This document shows positions 30,055 to 40,300 of a DNA stretch of 58,235 nucleotides, one piece after another (the stretch's first letter is position 1; each line of letters opens with the position of its first letter). The position numbers and the translations under genes are program-made. The stretch is from JBCBSZ01 sp039185015 (GTDB taxonomy: Bacteria > Actinomycetota > Acidimicrobiia > Acidimicrobiales > Poriferisodalaceae). The notes beneath the pieces were generated by a model. That model made no database searches, was not told the DNA's origin, and saw nothing but the letters and a program-made list of their open reading frames with translations. The stretch is taken from contig JBCDAU010000035.1 in NCBI GenBank assembly GCA_039185015.1, positions 1-58,235 on the forward strand, given 5' to 3'.

Positions 30055-32895
30055 ATGGTGGCCGAACGATCGTCCGGCTCGACGGATCCGGTGGACCCGG
30101 CTGACTTCGAGCGCGCCGAGATCCCCACCGTCTTCCGTGGCGCCGACCCCGCCGTCGTTCGGCGGCTGTTGTCGCTGGCCGCCGGTGAGATCCGGCGACT
30201 GCGCGACGAGCTCGACTCGCTGCCCGAGCCGGTGCCCGTCACCGCCGCCGAGCCCGCGGTGCTCGACGAGGCCACCCTCACCGCTCGCCTCGGCGAGGAG
30301 GCGGCGATGGTCCTCACCGCGGCCCGAGAGGCGGCCGCCCAGGTGCGGGCCCGCGCCGAGGAGAAGGTCGCTCGCCTCGTCCGCGAGGCCCAGCACGAGG
30401 CCAACGAGATCCGTGCCGCGGCCGACCGTGAGCGGGCCCTGGTGCTGCAGGAAGCGCGCGACGAGGCCGCGACGACCCGCGAGGCGGCCGATCGGGTGCA
30501 CGACGAGGCGAGGGCGCAGGTCCAGGCCGAGCTCGACACGGCACACGAGCGGGCCCAGGACGTCGTCTCGGCGGCCCAGCGCGACCGCGACCAGGTGCTC
30601 GCCGACCTCGCCCACCGTCGCGACGTCCTGGCGGCCGAGATCGCCGAGCTCGACCAGATGCGAACGGACGCAGCGACGTTGCTCGGGCAGATCTCCGCCG
30701 GCCTCGGTCGCCATGCCGAGCGGCTGCACCCGGACGCCAACGCCACGGCGGCCCCGGTCGATCCGGACCCGATCGCGCCCTCCCAGCCGGTCGTCGCCAT
30801 CGCCGCGACACCGGTCGAGCCGGCACCGGCGCCCGAAGTCGAGGTCGGCGCGGTCGAGCCGTCGGAGTCCGAGCCGCCGGAGATCGGGTCGGCGACCGTC
30901 GTCGACCCCTCGGAGCCGGGGCCCGAGCCGCTGGCCGACTCGCCGGAGCTCCGGTCCGCGCCGGTCGCCGAGTCCTCGGAGATCGAGCCGGCCGAATCCG
31001 ATGCTCGTGATGCCGACGTGCCGCTCCCCGAGCTCGATGACGAGGACGATGCCGGCGATCCGAACTCGCCGGTTCAGGTCCGCCGGCGCCGGCGTCGGCG
31101 CGACGACGGGCTGCCCCGGGGGGACGTCAGCCAGTTCCGGGTCGAACCGACCGACGAGATCGAGATCGTCCGCATCGTGGACGCCGACGACGACCCGGTC
31201 GTCACCCCGGAGCGCGCCGAACCGGTGGTCGAGTCCGTGGCCTCGGAGCCGGTCGTGGAGGAGCAGGCGCCCGTCACCGCCGTTGACGAGTCATCGGAGC
31301 GCGTCGAACTGGAGTCCGCGGTCGAGCGACCGGAGCCGGTCATCGAGGCGGAGGTCGAAGACGGTGAGCCCGCCGAGCTCGATGATGAGCCCGCCATCGA
31401 TGCCGAGGTGGTCGCCGACCTCGACGCCGACACGGCCGACGGTGGACCGATCGCCGCGGGCTCCGAGGCGGTCGACGACCTGGACCAGGGGCCGGCGGCC
31501 GACACGCCCGCCGAGCTCGATCTGCGCGAGCCGGCACCACGTCCGGTCGAACCGCTGCTCGCTCACGACGACCTCCCCATCCGCCTCAGCGCCGGGGGCC
31601 CACTCGACCCGCAGCCGGGCGAGTACGTCGTGGACCCGACGCCTCCCGGCGGCGTGCTCGATCCCCGAGAGGTGGCGACGATCGCCGCTGCCGCGGCGGC
31701 GGAGCAGGGCATCGACCTCGCGGCGGCCGAGTCCGTCGTCGACGAGGAGCAGCTCGCATCGACGTCGAGCACCGGGATCGACCTCACCGAGATCGAGGAC
31801 GCCGGGATCGACCTCACCGAGATCGAGGACGCCGGGATCGACCTCACCGAGACCGAGGACGCCCGGATCGACCTCGCCGAGATCGAGGACGCCGGGATCG
31901 ACCTCGCCGAGATCGAGGACGCCGGGATCGACCTGACCTCCGCCGACGAGCCGGCCGAGCCCGTCGAGCCGACGTTCCTCGACGGTGTGTTCGCACGACT
32001 CCGGGCCGAGCGCACGGCTCGCACCGAGGAGGCCCGGACGGTCCTGGCCGACACGGCCACCGCCACGGCCACGGTGCTCCGGGAGGAGACCCCGGTCAGG
32101 GCCGACGACGTCGAGCCGGTCGATCACGCGACCCCGGTGGCCGCCGACGACGTCGAGGCGTTCGGGAACGCGACCCCGGTGGCCGCCGACGACGTCGAGA
32201 CGTTCGGGAACGCGACCCCGGTGGCTGCGGACGACGTCGAGCCCGCAGCCGAGCCCGAGATGGTCGCCGAGGCGTCGCACGACGCGCTCGGGGCGCTGTT
32301 CGCCCGCCGCGACGACCTGCTGCTGCAACACGCGGTCGCGCTGTCCTCCCAGCTCAAGCGGGTGCTCGCCGATCGCCAGAACGCGCTGCTCGACGGTCTG
32401 AACCGCGGCGCTCCGCTCGAGGAGCTGGCCAACGACACGCAGGCCGCCTATCGGGCTGCCGCGGTCGATGAGCTGGCCGAGGCCGCCACGGCGGCCAGCT
32501 CGATCATGGGTGAGCCGTTCGTCGTGGACACTGACGATCTCGCGACGGCGTTGGCCACCGAGCTGACCCAGCCGCTCTTCCGTCGGGTGCACGCCGCTGT
32601 GGAATCGGGGCCCGACGGCCTCGCCGGGCGCGTCCGGGCGATCCACCGCGAGTGGCGCTCCGAGCGGGTCGGATCCGTCGCCGAGGGCTTCGTCGGGGCG
32701 GCGGTCGCCCGTGGTGTCATCGCCGGCACCGCACTCGGTGCACCCGTCCGCTGGGCGTGCGATCCGAACCACGGTTGCCCCGATGGCACCGACAACGAAC
32801 TGGCTGGCGTCGTGGCCAACGGCGACGCGTTCCCCACCGGGCACACGACGGCGCCGATCTACCTCGGGTGCCGCTGTCTCGTCGTTCCCGCCTGA
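30055..32895 (+). CDS. Large DivIVA-like coiled-coil protein with phage head-morphogenesis-like C-terminus
   Basis: The 946-residue protein has no signal or membrane segment. Residues about 1-65 resemble a DivIVA-type start ('FRGADPAVVRRLLSLAAGEI'); 75-225 form a long coiled coil rich in EA and ER heptads. Residues 230-740 are acidic and repetitive. The last 200 residues are folded: a helical part, then 'PVRWACDPNHGCPD', 'ANGDAFPTGH' and 'GCRCLVVPA'. This matches the SPP1 gp7 / Mu gpF head-morphogenesis end (W...C..C...FP.GH..P.H..CRC), except that 'PNHGC' replaces a plain C-x-x-C. TAACCT ends 8 nt before the ATG. A polar-growth scaffold with a captured phage domain is inferred. Confidence 0.7.
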   Translation: MVAERSSGSTDPVDPADFERAEIPTVFRGADPAVVRRLLSLAAGEIRRLRDELDSLPEPVPVTAAEPAVLDEATLTARLGEEAAMVLTAAREAAAQVRARAEEKVARLVREAQHEANEIRAAADRERALVLQEARDEAATTREAADRVHDEARAQVQAELDTAHERAQDVVSAAQRDRDQVLADLAHRRDVLAAEIAELDQMRTDAATLLGQISAGLGRHAERLHPDANATAAPVDPDPIAPSQPVVAIAATPVEPAPAPEVEVGAVEPSESEPPEIGSATVVDPSEPGPEPLADSPELRSAPVAESSEIEPAESDARDADVPLPELDDEDDAGDPNSPVQVRRRRRRRDDGLPRGDVSQFRVEPTDEIEIVRIVDADDDPVVTPERAEPVVESVASEPVVEEQAPVTAVDESSERVELESAVERPEPVIEAEVEDGEPAELDDEPAIDAEVVADLDADTADGGPIAAGSEAVDDLDQGPAADTPAELDLREPAPRPVEPLLAHDDLPIRLSAGGPLDPQPGEYVVDPTPPGGVLDPREVATIAAAAAAEQGIDLAAAESVVDEEQLASTSSTGIDLTEIEDAGIDLTEIEDAGIDLTETEDARIDLAEIEDAGIDLAEIEDAGIDLTSADEPAEPVEPTFLDGVFARLRAERTARTEEARTVLADTATATATVLREETPVRADDVEPVDHATPVAADDVEAFGNATPVAADDVETFGNATPVAADDVEPAAEPEMVAEASHDALGALFARRDDLLLQHAVALSSQLKRVLADRQNALLDGLNRGAPLEELANDTQAAYRAAAVDELAEAATAASSIMGEPFVVDTDDLATALATELTQPLFRRVHAAVESGPDGLAGRVRAIHREWRSERVGSVAEGFVGAAVARGVIAGTALGAPVRWACDPNHGCPDGTDNELAGVVANGDAFPTGHTTAPIYLGCRCLVVPA
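31771..31938 (+). repeat. 30-bp in-frame tandem repeat (GIDLTEIEDA)
   Basis: Five full units and one partial unit of 30 bp encode GIDL(T/A)E(I/T)EDA in the disordered part of the coiled-coil protein. Units differ by only a few bases, and some changes occur in pairs of units (T to A in the last two), indicating recent expansion. Confidence 0.9.
32128..32253 (+). repeat. 42-bp in-frame tandem repeat (ATPVAADDVE)
   Basis: Three 42-bp units encode ATPVAADDVE followed by (A/T)FGN; the third unit diverges after ten codons. It lies 190 bp after the 30-bp repeats in the same gene and just before the folded C-terminal part. Confidence 0.85.
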
Positions 32896-32967
32896 GGGGC
32901 TCGCAGGTCGCGTTCCTCCCGGTCACGCGGCCGACAGACGACGACCGACGGGTAGTCTGATCGCACC

Positions 32968-35900
32968 ATGCGCCCCCCAACAGAGATGAGCACCCCGCGG
33001 CGCGGCGTCACTCGCGGCCGGGTCGCTCTTGTCGTCGTCCTCATCGCGCTGTTCCTCTTCATCACCTCGATCCGCGGGGTGGCGAGCTTCTACACCGACT
33101 TCCTCTGGTTCGACTCGCTCGACCTCGCCTCGGTGTGGCGGACCGTCCTGGGAACGCGCGTCCTGCTCGTGCTCGCCTTCACGGCGATCTTCTTCGTGGT
33201 GATGTGGGTCAACCTCCTCATCGCCGACCGGCTGGCGCCCGAGACCAGATCCGGCGGACCCGAAGAAGAGCTCGTCGAGCGCTACCAGGAGTTCGTCAGC
33301 GGCCGCCGCGTCCTGGTCCGCTCGGGCGTGTCACTGCTCCTGGGCCTCATCGCCGGCACCGGGGTGTCGAGTCAGTGGGAGAACGCGCTGTTCTTCCTGA
33401 ACCGGCAGGACTTCGGCATCGAGGACCCCCAGTTCGGTCGCGACGTCGGCTTCTACGTGTTCCAGCTGCCCTTCATCGGGTTCCTGGTGAGCTGGAGCTT
33501 CGCCGCCATCTTGATCATCACGATCGTCACGGCGGTCGCCCACTACCTCAACGGCGGCATCCGCCTCCAGCCCACCGAAGGCGCCAGCCGCGTCACCCCG
33601 CAGGTCAAGGCGCACATCTCCCTGTTGCTCGGCGTGCTCGCCCTCATCAAGGCGGTCGGCTACTGGTTCGACCGCTTCGAGCTGACCCTGTCGACCCGCG
33701 GCTTCGTCGATGGCGCGACGTTCACCGACATCGAGGCCCAGTTGCCGGCGTTGAACCTGCTGGTGCTGATCAGCCTGTTCGCCTTCGGGCTGCTGGTCTT
33801 CAACATCTGGCGTCGCGGCTTCACGTGGCCGATCCTCGCCGTCGGGCTCTGGGCGCTCGTCGCCGTGGTCGCCGGCGGCATCTACCCGGCCTTCATCCAG
33901 CGGTTCCGCGTCGAGCCGGCCGAGTCCAGCCGCGAGGCCCCGTTCATCGAACGCAACATCGAGGCGACCCGCGTCGCCCTCGGCCTCGACGACGTGGTCA
34001 TCGAGCGGTTCGAGTACGAGCCCGTGCTGTCCGCGGCAGAGGTCGCCGCCAGCCAGGAGACCGTCGACAACATCCGGCTCCTCGACCCGGCCGTGGTCGT
34101 CGACTCCTTCCAGCGTCTCGAAGGCGTTCGCAGCTTCTACAACTTCATCGACCTCGACGTCTCCCGCTACGAGATCGACGGCGAGACGGTCCCGGTCGTG
34201 CTGTCGGCCCGCGAGCTCGACGTCACCGGCCTCGCCAACCGGTCGTGGGAGGCCACGACCATCGCCAACACCCACGGCTACGGCCTGGCGGTCGCGCCGT
34301 CGAACGCGGTGGAGCCGAGCGGTCAGCCCGACTTCATCGTGAGCGGCGTCCCGATCGACACCGACCGGGCCCAGCTCGACATCGATCAGCCCCGCATCTA
34401 CTTCGGTGAGGGCGTCGGCGGCTACGCCATCATCGGTGCCGAGACCGACGAGGTCGACTTCCAGACCGAGGACGACATCGTCCAGACCTTCCGCTACGAC
34501 GGCGAGGCCGGCGTCGGCGTCGGTTCCTTCCTCCGTCGCGCCGCGTTCGCCCTGCGCTTCGGCGACCTCAACCCACTGATCTCGTCCGAGATGACCTCCG
34601 ACTCGCGGATCCTCATGAACCGCGACGTCGTCGACCGCGTCGAGACCGTCGCCCCCTTCCTCGAGCTCGACGCCGACCCGTACCCGGCCGTGATCGACGG
34701 CGAGGTCCTGTGGATCCTCGATGCGTACACGACCACCGACCGGTACCCGTATGCCCAGCGGGCCGACCGCAGCCAGCTCTCGCGCAACAGCGGGCTCGAC
34801 GAGAACTTCAACTACATCCGCAACTCGGTGAAGGTCGTCGTCGACGCCTACGACGGCACGATCGAGCTGTACGTGATCGACGAGGACGATCCCCTCATCC
34901 GTGCCTGGCGCGACATCTTCCCCGACCTCTTCGCCGACGGCCCGCCCTCGGCGGAGCTCGAGGCGCAGTTCCGCTACCCGGAGGACATGTTCCGGGTGCA
35001 GACCAACATGTGGGGCCGGTACCGCATCACGCCGCCGAGCGACTTCTACGTCGCGACCGGTGCGTGGGACGTCGCCCAGGATCCCGGGAACCAGCTCGGG
35101 CAGCGGGCCACCGTCCAGGAGGCCGACGAGCAGGGCATCATCCGCGAGACCGAGGCCCGCATCGAGCCCCAGTACCTGCAGATGACGCTGCCCGGACGAG
35201 ACAACGCCGAGTTCGTGCTGTTCCGGCCGTTCAGCCCGTTCTCCGAAGAGGGCAACCGACCGCAGCTGACCGGCTTCATGACCGCCGGCTCTGATCCCGG
35301 CTCGTACGGCCAGCTCAACGTCTACGAGATCGTCGCGCCGACGTTGCCCGACAACCCGGCGCAGTTCGCGTCCGAGTCGGCGACCACCCCCGAGATCTCC
35401 CGCGTCTTCTCGCTCCTCGAGGGTGACGGCTCCGAGATCGTGGCCGGGAACCTGTTGCTCGTCCCGGTCGAGAATTCGTTGCTGTACGTGCGGCCGATCT
35501 ATCTGCAGGCCCAGGGTGGCACGCCGCTTCCCCAGCTCGAGCAGGTGATCGTCGGCTTCGAGGACCGCGTCGTGATGCGGCCGACGTTCGACGAGGCGCT
35601 CCAAGCGGCGGTTGGCGGAGCGCCTACCGTCGACGAGGACGAGCTGCCCGACGACGGAGCGACCGATGTCGATCCCGACGCCGATGTCGATCCCGACGCC
35701 GGTGATGTCGCGCCGCCCGAGACGACAACGCCGCCGGAGACGACCCCGGTCGATCCGAGCGACCTGTCGGTGCAGGAGCTGCTGCAGGCGGCGGCCGACA
35801 CCTTCGACGAGGCGGACGCTGCGCTGCGCGCCGGCGATCTCGCCCGATACCAGGAGCTCATCGCCGAGGCGGAGGCGTTCGTCGAGCAGGCGTTGTCGGC

Positions 35901-35976
35901 CACACCGCCCGATGACCCCGTTGACGAGCCACCGCCCGAGACGACGACGACCGAGTCCACCGGCACCGACGCCTGA
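32968..35976 (+). CDS. UPF0182 family membrane protein
   Basis: The 1002-residue protein matches actinobacterial UPF0182 (COG1615). About seven membrane helices lie in the first 320 residues, starting 'GRVALVVVLIALFLFITSIR'. A large outer domain follows, with 'WEATTIANTHGYGLAVAPSN', 'YVIDEDDPLIRAWRDIFPDL' and 'NMWGRYRITPPSDFYVATGAW'. The C-terminal 140 residues are acidic and Pro/Thr-rich with a short helical hairpin, as in relatives. No activity is established. TAGTCT (32953-32958) ends 9 nt before the ATG. Converges with the DUF1015 gene across a shared inverted repeat. Confidence 0.92.
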   Translation: MRPPTEMSTPRRGVTRGRVALVVVLIALFLFITSIRGVASFYTDFLWFDSLDLASVWRTVLGTRVLLVLAFTAIFFVVMWVNLLIADRLAPETRSGGPEEELVERYQEFVSGRRVLVRSGVSLLLGLIAGTGVSSQWENALFFLNRQDFGIEDPQFGRDVGFYVFQLPFIGFLVSWSFAAILIITIVTAVAHYLNGGIRLQPTEGASRVTPQVKAHISLLLGVLALIKAVGYWFDRFELTLSTRGFVDGATFTDIEAQLPALNLLVLISLFAFGLLVFNIWRRGFTWPILAVGLWALVAVVAGGIYPAFIQRFRVEPAESSREAPFIERNIEATRVALGLDDVVIERFEYEPVLSAAEVAASQETVDNIRLLDPAVVVDSFQRLEGVRSFYNFIDLDVSRYEIDGETVPVVLSARELDVTGLANRSWEATTIANTHGYGLAVAPSNAVEPSGQPDFIVSGVPIDTDRAQLDIDQPRIYFGEGVGGYAIIGAETDEVDFQTEDDIVQTFRYDGEAGVGVGSFLRRAAFALRFGDLNPLISSEMTSDSRILMNRDVVDRVETVAPFLELDADPYPAVIDGEVLWILDAYTTTDRYPYAQRADRSQLSRNSGLDENFNYIRNSVKVVVDAYDGTIELYVIDEDDPLIRAWRDIFPDLFADGPPSAELEAQFRYPEDMFRVQTNMWGRYRITPPSDFYVATGAWDVAQDPGNQLGQRATVQEADEQGIIRETEARIEPQYLQMTLPGRDNAEFVLFRPFSPFSEEGNRPQLTGFMTAGSDPGSYGQLNVYEIVAPTLPDNPAQFASESATTPEISRVFSLLEGDGSEIVAGNLLLVPVENSLLYVRPIYLQAQGGTPLPQLEQVIVGFEDRVVMRPTFDEALQAAVGGAPTVDEDELPDDGATDVDPDADVDPDAGDVAPPETTTPPETTPVDPSDLSVQELLQAAADTFDEADAALRAGDLARYQELIAEAEAFVEQALSATPPDDPVDEPPPETTTTESTGTDA

Positions 35977-35995
35977 GCGGCTCGGAGGCGCTCAG
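35973..35995. terminator. Inverted repeat carrying both convergent stop codons
   Basis: CTGAGCG (35973-35979) and CGCTCAG (35989-35995) pair with a 9-nt loop; each arm contains one gene's TGA stop. Possible bidirectional terminator. Confidence 0.4.
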
Positions 35996-37140
35996 TCCTC
36001 GTCGAGGCGGAGGATCAGTCCCGAGCGCGCCTTCGGCTCGAACGACGTGCTCTTCGGCGGCATCGTGTCGCCGGCATCGGAGACGGCCAGGAGGTCGTCG
36101 ACGCTAATGGCCGCGAGCACGAACCCGATGCCGTTCTCCCCGGCGCGGGTCCGCACACCGTCGAGCCCGGCGGAGTCGGGCAGGTGGTGCAGGCGAGGAT
36201 CGGTCCGGGGGTCGGTCACCCCGAGGAGCGGTCCGATGATGCCGTCCTGGAGCCGCGACACGTCGAGCTGATCGACCAGACGGCGCCCGCTCGCCGCCGG
36301 GAGCTCGAGGCGGTGCCATCGCCCTGCGGCCCACACGCCGACCTGGCCGGGACCGGCCGGTCTCGGGTCCTCGCCCGCTCCGATCGGCACGGCCCGATCG
36401 AGTACTGCGGTGGCCTCGACGTCGGACACCACACGGTGGAAGCCGCGGAGCCGGAGCTGGTCGTGGGGGAACAGGACGACCAGCGGGTCGACCGGGTCGT
36501 CCCGGTGCACGGCGGCGTCGAGCCGGTGGTGGCCGTCGATGATGTAGGTGACCCGCCGACGGAACGCCGAACGGAGCGCCGTGATCTCCGCCGGATCGTC
36601 GATCCGCCAGATCCGTTGATCGACGGCGTAGTGGCCCACGAGCTCGATGTCGGCCGGGCGGGCGCTCAGCGCGGCCACGACCTCGTCGGTCGGTGGGTCC
36701 GCCCGATAGGTGAGCGCCACCGGACTCGACCACGCGCCCACGATCTGCTGGTTCAACGCGAGCACGTCCACCCGGTCGGGACGGGTGAGCTCGTGACGCA
36801 GCACCCGCCCGTCCGCCGCCGCGGCGAGGGGGAGGGCGGCGACGATGCCGATCTGGCGATGACCGTCGATGCCCAGCTCGTAGAGCATGAGTCCGTCGAC
36901 CGGCTCGTCGAACACGCCGTCGTCGAGGAGATCCTCCAGCACGCCGCGGCTGGCCCGAGCCAGCTCGTCGGTCGACAGCGTCGGGTCGTCGCTCGGTGAT
37001 CGGGTCACCCGGAAGAAGGCACGCGGGTGGGCGCGAGCGTGGGCGGCGCGACTGGCTCCGTCGAGCTGGTCGTAGGCCGGACCGACGACCTCCCGGGCGA
37101 AGCGTTGACGCACCAGGCGCCCGGGGAAGGTCTGCAGCAC
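35992..37140 (-). CDS. DUF1015 family protein
   Basis: A 382-residue protein of the DUF1015 (COG4198) family. It has 'YAVDQRIWRIDDP', the hallmark 'YIIDGHHRLDAA' and the C-terminal 'MPPKSTSFEPKARSGLILRL'. The family is sometimes near serine or sugar metabolism, but no reaction is established; the DGHHR motif suggests a ParB/sulfiredoxin-like nucleotide-binding fold. GTG 37140 is chosen because TACGGT (37153-37148, minus strand) ends 7 nt before it; the longer GTG at 37149 would fall inside that promoter. Confidence 0.85.
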   Translation of the reverse strand: MLQTFPGRLVRQRFAREVVGPAYDQLDGASRAAHARAHPRAFFRVTRSPSDDPTLSTDELARASRGVLEDLLDDGVFDEPVDGLMLYELGIDGHRQIGIVAALPLAAAADGRVLRHELTRPDRVDVLALNQQIVGAWSSPVALTYRADPPTDEVVAALSARPADIELVGHYAVDQRIWRIDDPAEITALRSAFRRRVTYIIDGHHRLDAAVHRDDPVDPLVVLFPHDQLRLRGFHRVVSDVEATAVLDRAVPIGAGEDPRPAGPGQVGVWAAGRWHRLELPAASGRRLVDQLDVSRLQDGIIGPLLGVTDPRTDPRLHHLPDSAGLDGVRTRAGENGIGFVLAAISVDDLLAVSDAGDTMPPKSTSFEPKARSGLILRLDED

Positions 37141-37372
37141 GAGCGGCACCGTACCGGGGACACGGTGTCGACGGCGTCGAACGGTCCGTGCGAGGGGGTG
37201 CTGCGCGATCCTGTCGCCGCCTCGCGCCTGGGTCCGATGTCCGACTCGATCGTGCTGTTACGAACGGGGTTCGCCACGACGCAGACGAGTGTTCATCCCC
37301 GGTTCGGCGAGAGGAGACGCCGAGGCCTGCTTGGTGGGAGAGTTTCTCGGGGAATCGACCGAGGAGGTCCTC

Positions 37373-40300
37373 GTGGTCCGTCGAGTGCTCACCGCAGCGT
37401 GCGTCTCGCTGCTCATCGTCGTGTCCATCGTGCTGGCACGACCAGCCGCCGCCCAGGCCGGCGCATCGCCGGGCGACATCGTCATCACCGAGGTGATGCA
37501 GGACCCGGCAGCGGTCGGGGATTCCGAAGGCGAGTACTTCGAGGTCTTCAACGCCACCGGTGCAGACATCGACCTGAACGGTTGGACCATCAGCGACAAC
37601 GACGCCGACTCCCACGTGATCGGTGCCTCGACCGTCGTGCCGGCCGGCGGGTACGCCGTGCTCGGTCGCAATGACGACCCGACCACCAACGGCGGGCTCG
37701 CCGTCGCGTACGAGTTCTCCGGCGTCGCGCTCGCCAACTCCGCCGACGAGCTCGTGCTCACCACGCCGGACTCAACCGAGATCGATCGGATCGAGTGGGA
37801 CGGCGGACCGGTCTGGCCGGACCCCACCGGTGCCTCGATGCAGCTGTGCGATGTGGCGTCGGACAACAACGTGGGTGCGAACTGGAACACCGGCACGGCG
37901 ACCTACGGTGCCGGTGACATCGGGACCCCCGGTGCGGCCAACGACAGCACCTGCGACGGCGGTGGCGGCCCGGGCGGCGACCCGGCCAACCCCGGCGACA
38001 TCGTCATCAGCGAGGTGATGCAGAACCCGGCCGCGGTGAACGACAACGACGGCGAGTACTTCGAGGTCTTCAACGCCACCGGTGCAGACATCGATCTGAA
38101 CGGTTGGACGATCAGCGACAACGGCTCGGACAGCCAGACCATCGCCGGTTCGGTCGTGGTGCCCGCCGGCGGGTACGCCGTGCTCGGCAACAACGCCGAC
38201 TCCGGCACCAACGGCGGCCTGACCCTCGACTACGAGTACGGCACGTTCTTCCTCGGCAACAGCGACGACGAGCTCGTCCTGATCGATCCGCTCGCCACCG
38301 AGATCGATCGGATCGAGTGGGACGGTGGCCCGAACTGGCCGGATCCCACCGGCGCGTCGATGCAGCTGTGCGACGTGGCGTCGGACAACAACGTCGGCGC
38401 CAACTGGAACACCGGTACGGCGACCTACGGCGCCGGTGACGTCGGGACGCCGGGTGCGGCCAACGACAGCGTCTGTGATGCCGGCCCCGGCCCGGCGGCT
38501 CCCGGTGACATCGTCATCACCGAGGTGATGCAGAACCCGGCTGCGGTGAACGACAACGACGGCGAGTACGTCGAGGTCTACAACTCGACGGGTTCGGACA
38601 TCGACCTCGACGGCTGGACGATCAGCGATCTCGGGACCGAGTCGCACCTGATCGCCGGCTCCGTCGTGGTGCCGGCCGGCGGCTACGCCGTCCTGGGCAT
38701 CAACGCCGACTCGGCGACCAACGGCGGGGTCGGCGTCGCGTACCAGTACGCCGATCTGTTCCTCGGCAACAGCGGGGACGAGCTGGTGCTCACCTCGCCG
38801 GAGGCGGTCGAGATCGACTCGATCGCCTGGGACGGCGGTCCGGTGTGGCCGGATCCCACCGGTGCGTCGATGCAGCTGTGCGATCTGGCATCGGACAACA
38901 ACGACGGCGCCGGCTGGGCCACCGGCACGGCCACCATCCCGTCAGGTGACGTCGGGACGCCCGGTGCGGCCAACGACAGCACCTGCGACGGAGGGGGCGG
39001 TCCCGGTGGCGGCACGGTGACGATCATGGAGATCCAGGGCAGCGGAGCCGCCTCGCCCCTCGACGGCCAGGCCGTCGAGACCTCGGGCGTGGTCACCGGC
39101 ATCGTCGACAACGGCTTCTACCTGCAGGATCCGGTCGGCGACGCCGACCCGGCGACGAGCGACGGCATCTTCGTCTTCAGCTCGGCCGTCGTCGCTGTCG
39201 GCGACGCCGTGACGGTGGCCGGTACGGCCGCAGAGTTCTTCGACGCCACCCAGGTGGCGGCGACGACCGTGACGGTCACGGGCCTGGGCACCGTGCCCGC
39301 ACCGACGCCGATCGATCTCGAGGCGCTCGGCGGCGCCCTCGAGCCGTTCGAGGGCATGCTCGTCACGCCCGGCACGCTGTTCGCCGGTGACGTGTTCGAC
39401 TACCTCCGCTTCGGTGAGATCGTCGCCTACCCGTTCGAGCCGCTGCAGCCCACCGAGGTCGTGGATCCCGGGCCGGCGGCAGCTCAGCTCGCGGCGGACA
39501 CGGCGGCAGCGGCGCTGCGGGTCGATGATGGTCGAGGCGTCGAGGACGACCCCCTCTTCCCGTTCCTCGTCTCCGACGGTGGCGTGGACCGGCTGGTGAA
39601 GTGGGGCGACACCCTGCCCGACGCCACCGGCGTGCTCGCCTTCAGCTTCGGCAACTACAAGCTGGTGCCGACGACCGGCGACCCGCTGGTGCCGGGGCAG
39701 ACCTGGCAGCCGACGAACCCCCGTCCGAGTGGGGCCCCCGACCCCGGTGGCTCGATCACGGCGGCGTCGTTCAACACGCTGAACTTCTGGACCAACGACG
39801 GTGGCCAGGAGCGGGGCGCTCGCACGCAGGCCCAGTACGACATCCAGCTGGCCAAGCTCATCGATGCGCTCCTCGCGCTCGACGCCGATGTGGTCGCCCT
39901 CCAGGAGCTGCAGAACGATCCGGCCGGTGACGCCGCGACGTCGACCGACTTCGACATCGGGAAGGAGTCGGCCGAGGCCTTGGCCGACGCCCTCAACGCT
40001 GCGCTCGGCGAGACCCGCTACGGCTGGATCGACACCGGGGTCATCGGCACCGACGCCATCAAGGTCGGCTTCATCTACGACCTCACGGCCGTCACGCCGG
40101 TGGGAGCGCCGATCATCGTCGGCGTCGGCGATCCGGCCTACCAGCCGGACCGGAACCGTCCGTCGGTCATCCAGGGCTTCGAGGAGAACGCGACCGGCGC
40201 GCAGTTCACGGCGGTGTCGGTGCACTTCAAGTCGAAGAGCGGCTCCGAGCTCGACGACCCGGGGGCGGTGTGCGTCGACGGAGACCCGGCCAACGACGTG

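Noticed and set aside
31771..31938. CRISPR-like direct repeats
   Set aside because: The 30-bp units are in frame, without spacers, and encode a protein repeat.
30055..32895. Prophage
   Set aside because: Only a single phage-like domain is present; no capsid, terminase, integrase or tail genes are in the window.
37150..37372. Riboswitch or small RNA in the divergent gap before the nuclease gene
   Set aside because: Only a short CGAAC-GGG-GTTCG hairpin (near 37261-37273) is visible; no conserved riboswitch pattern recognised.
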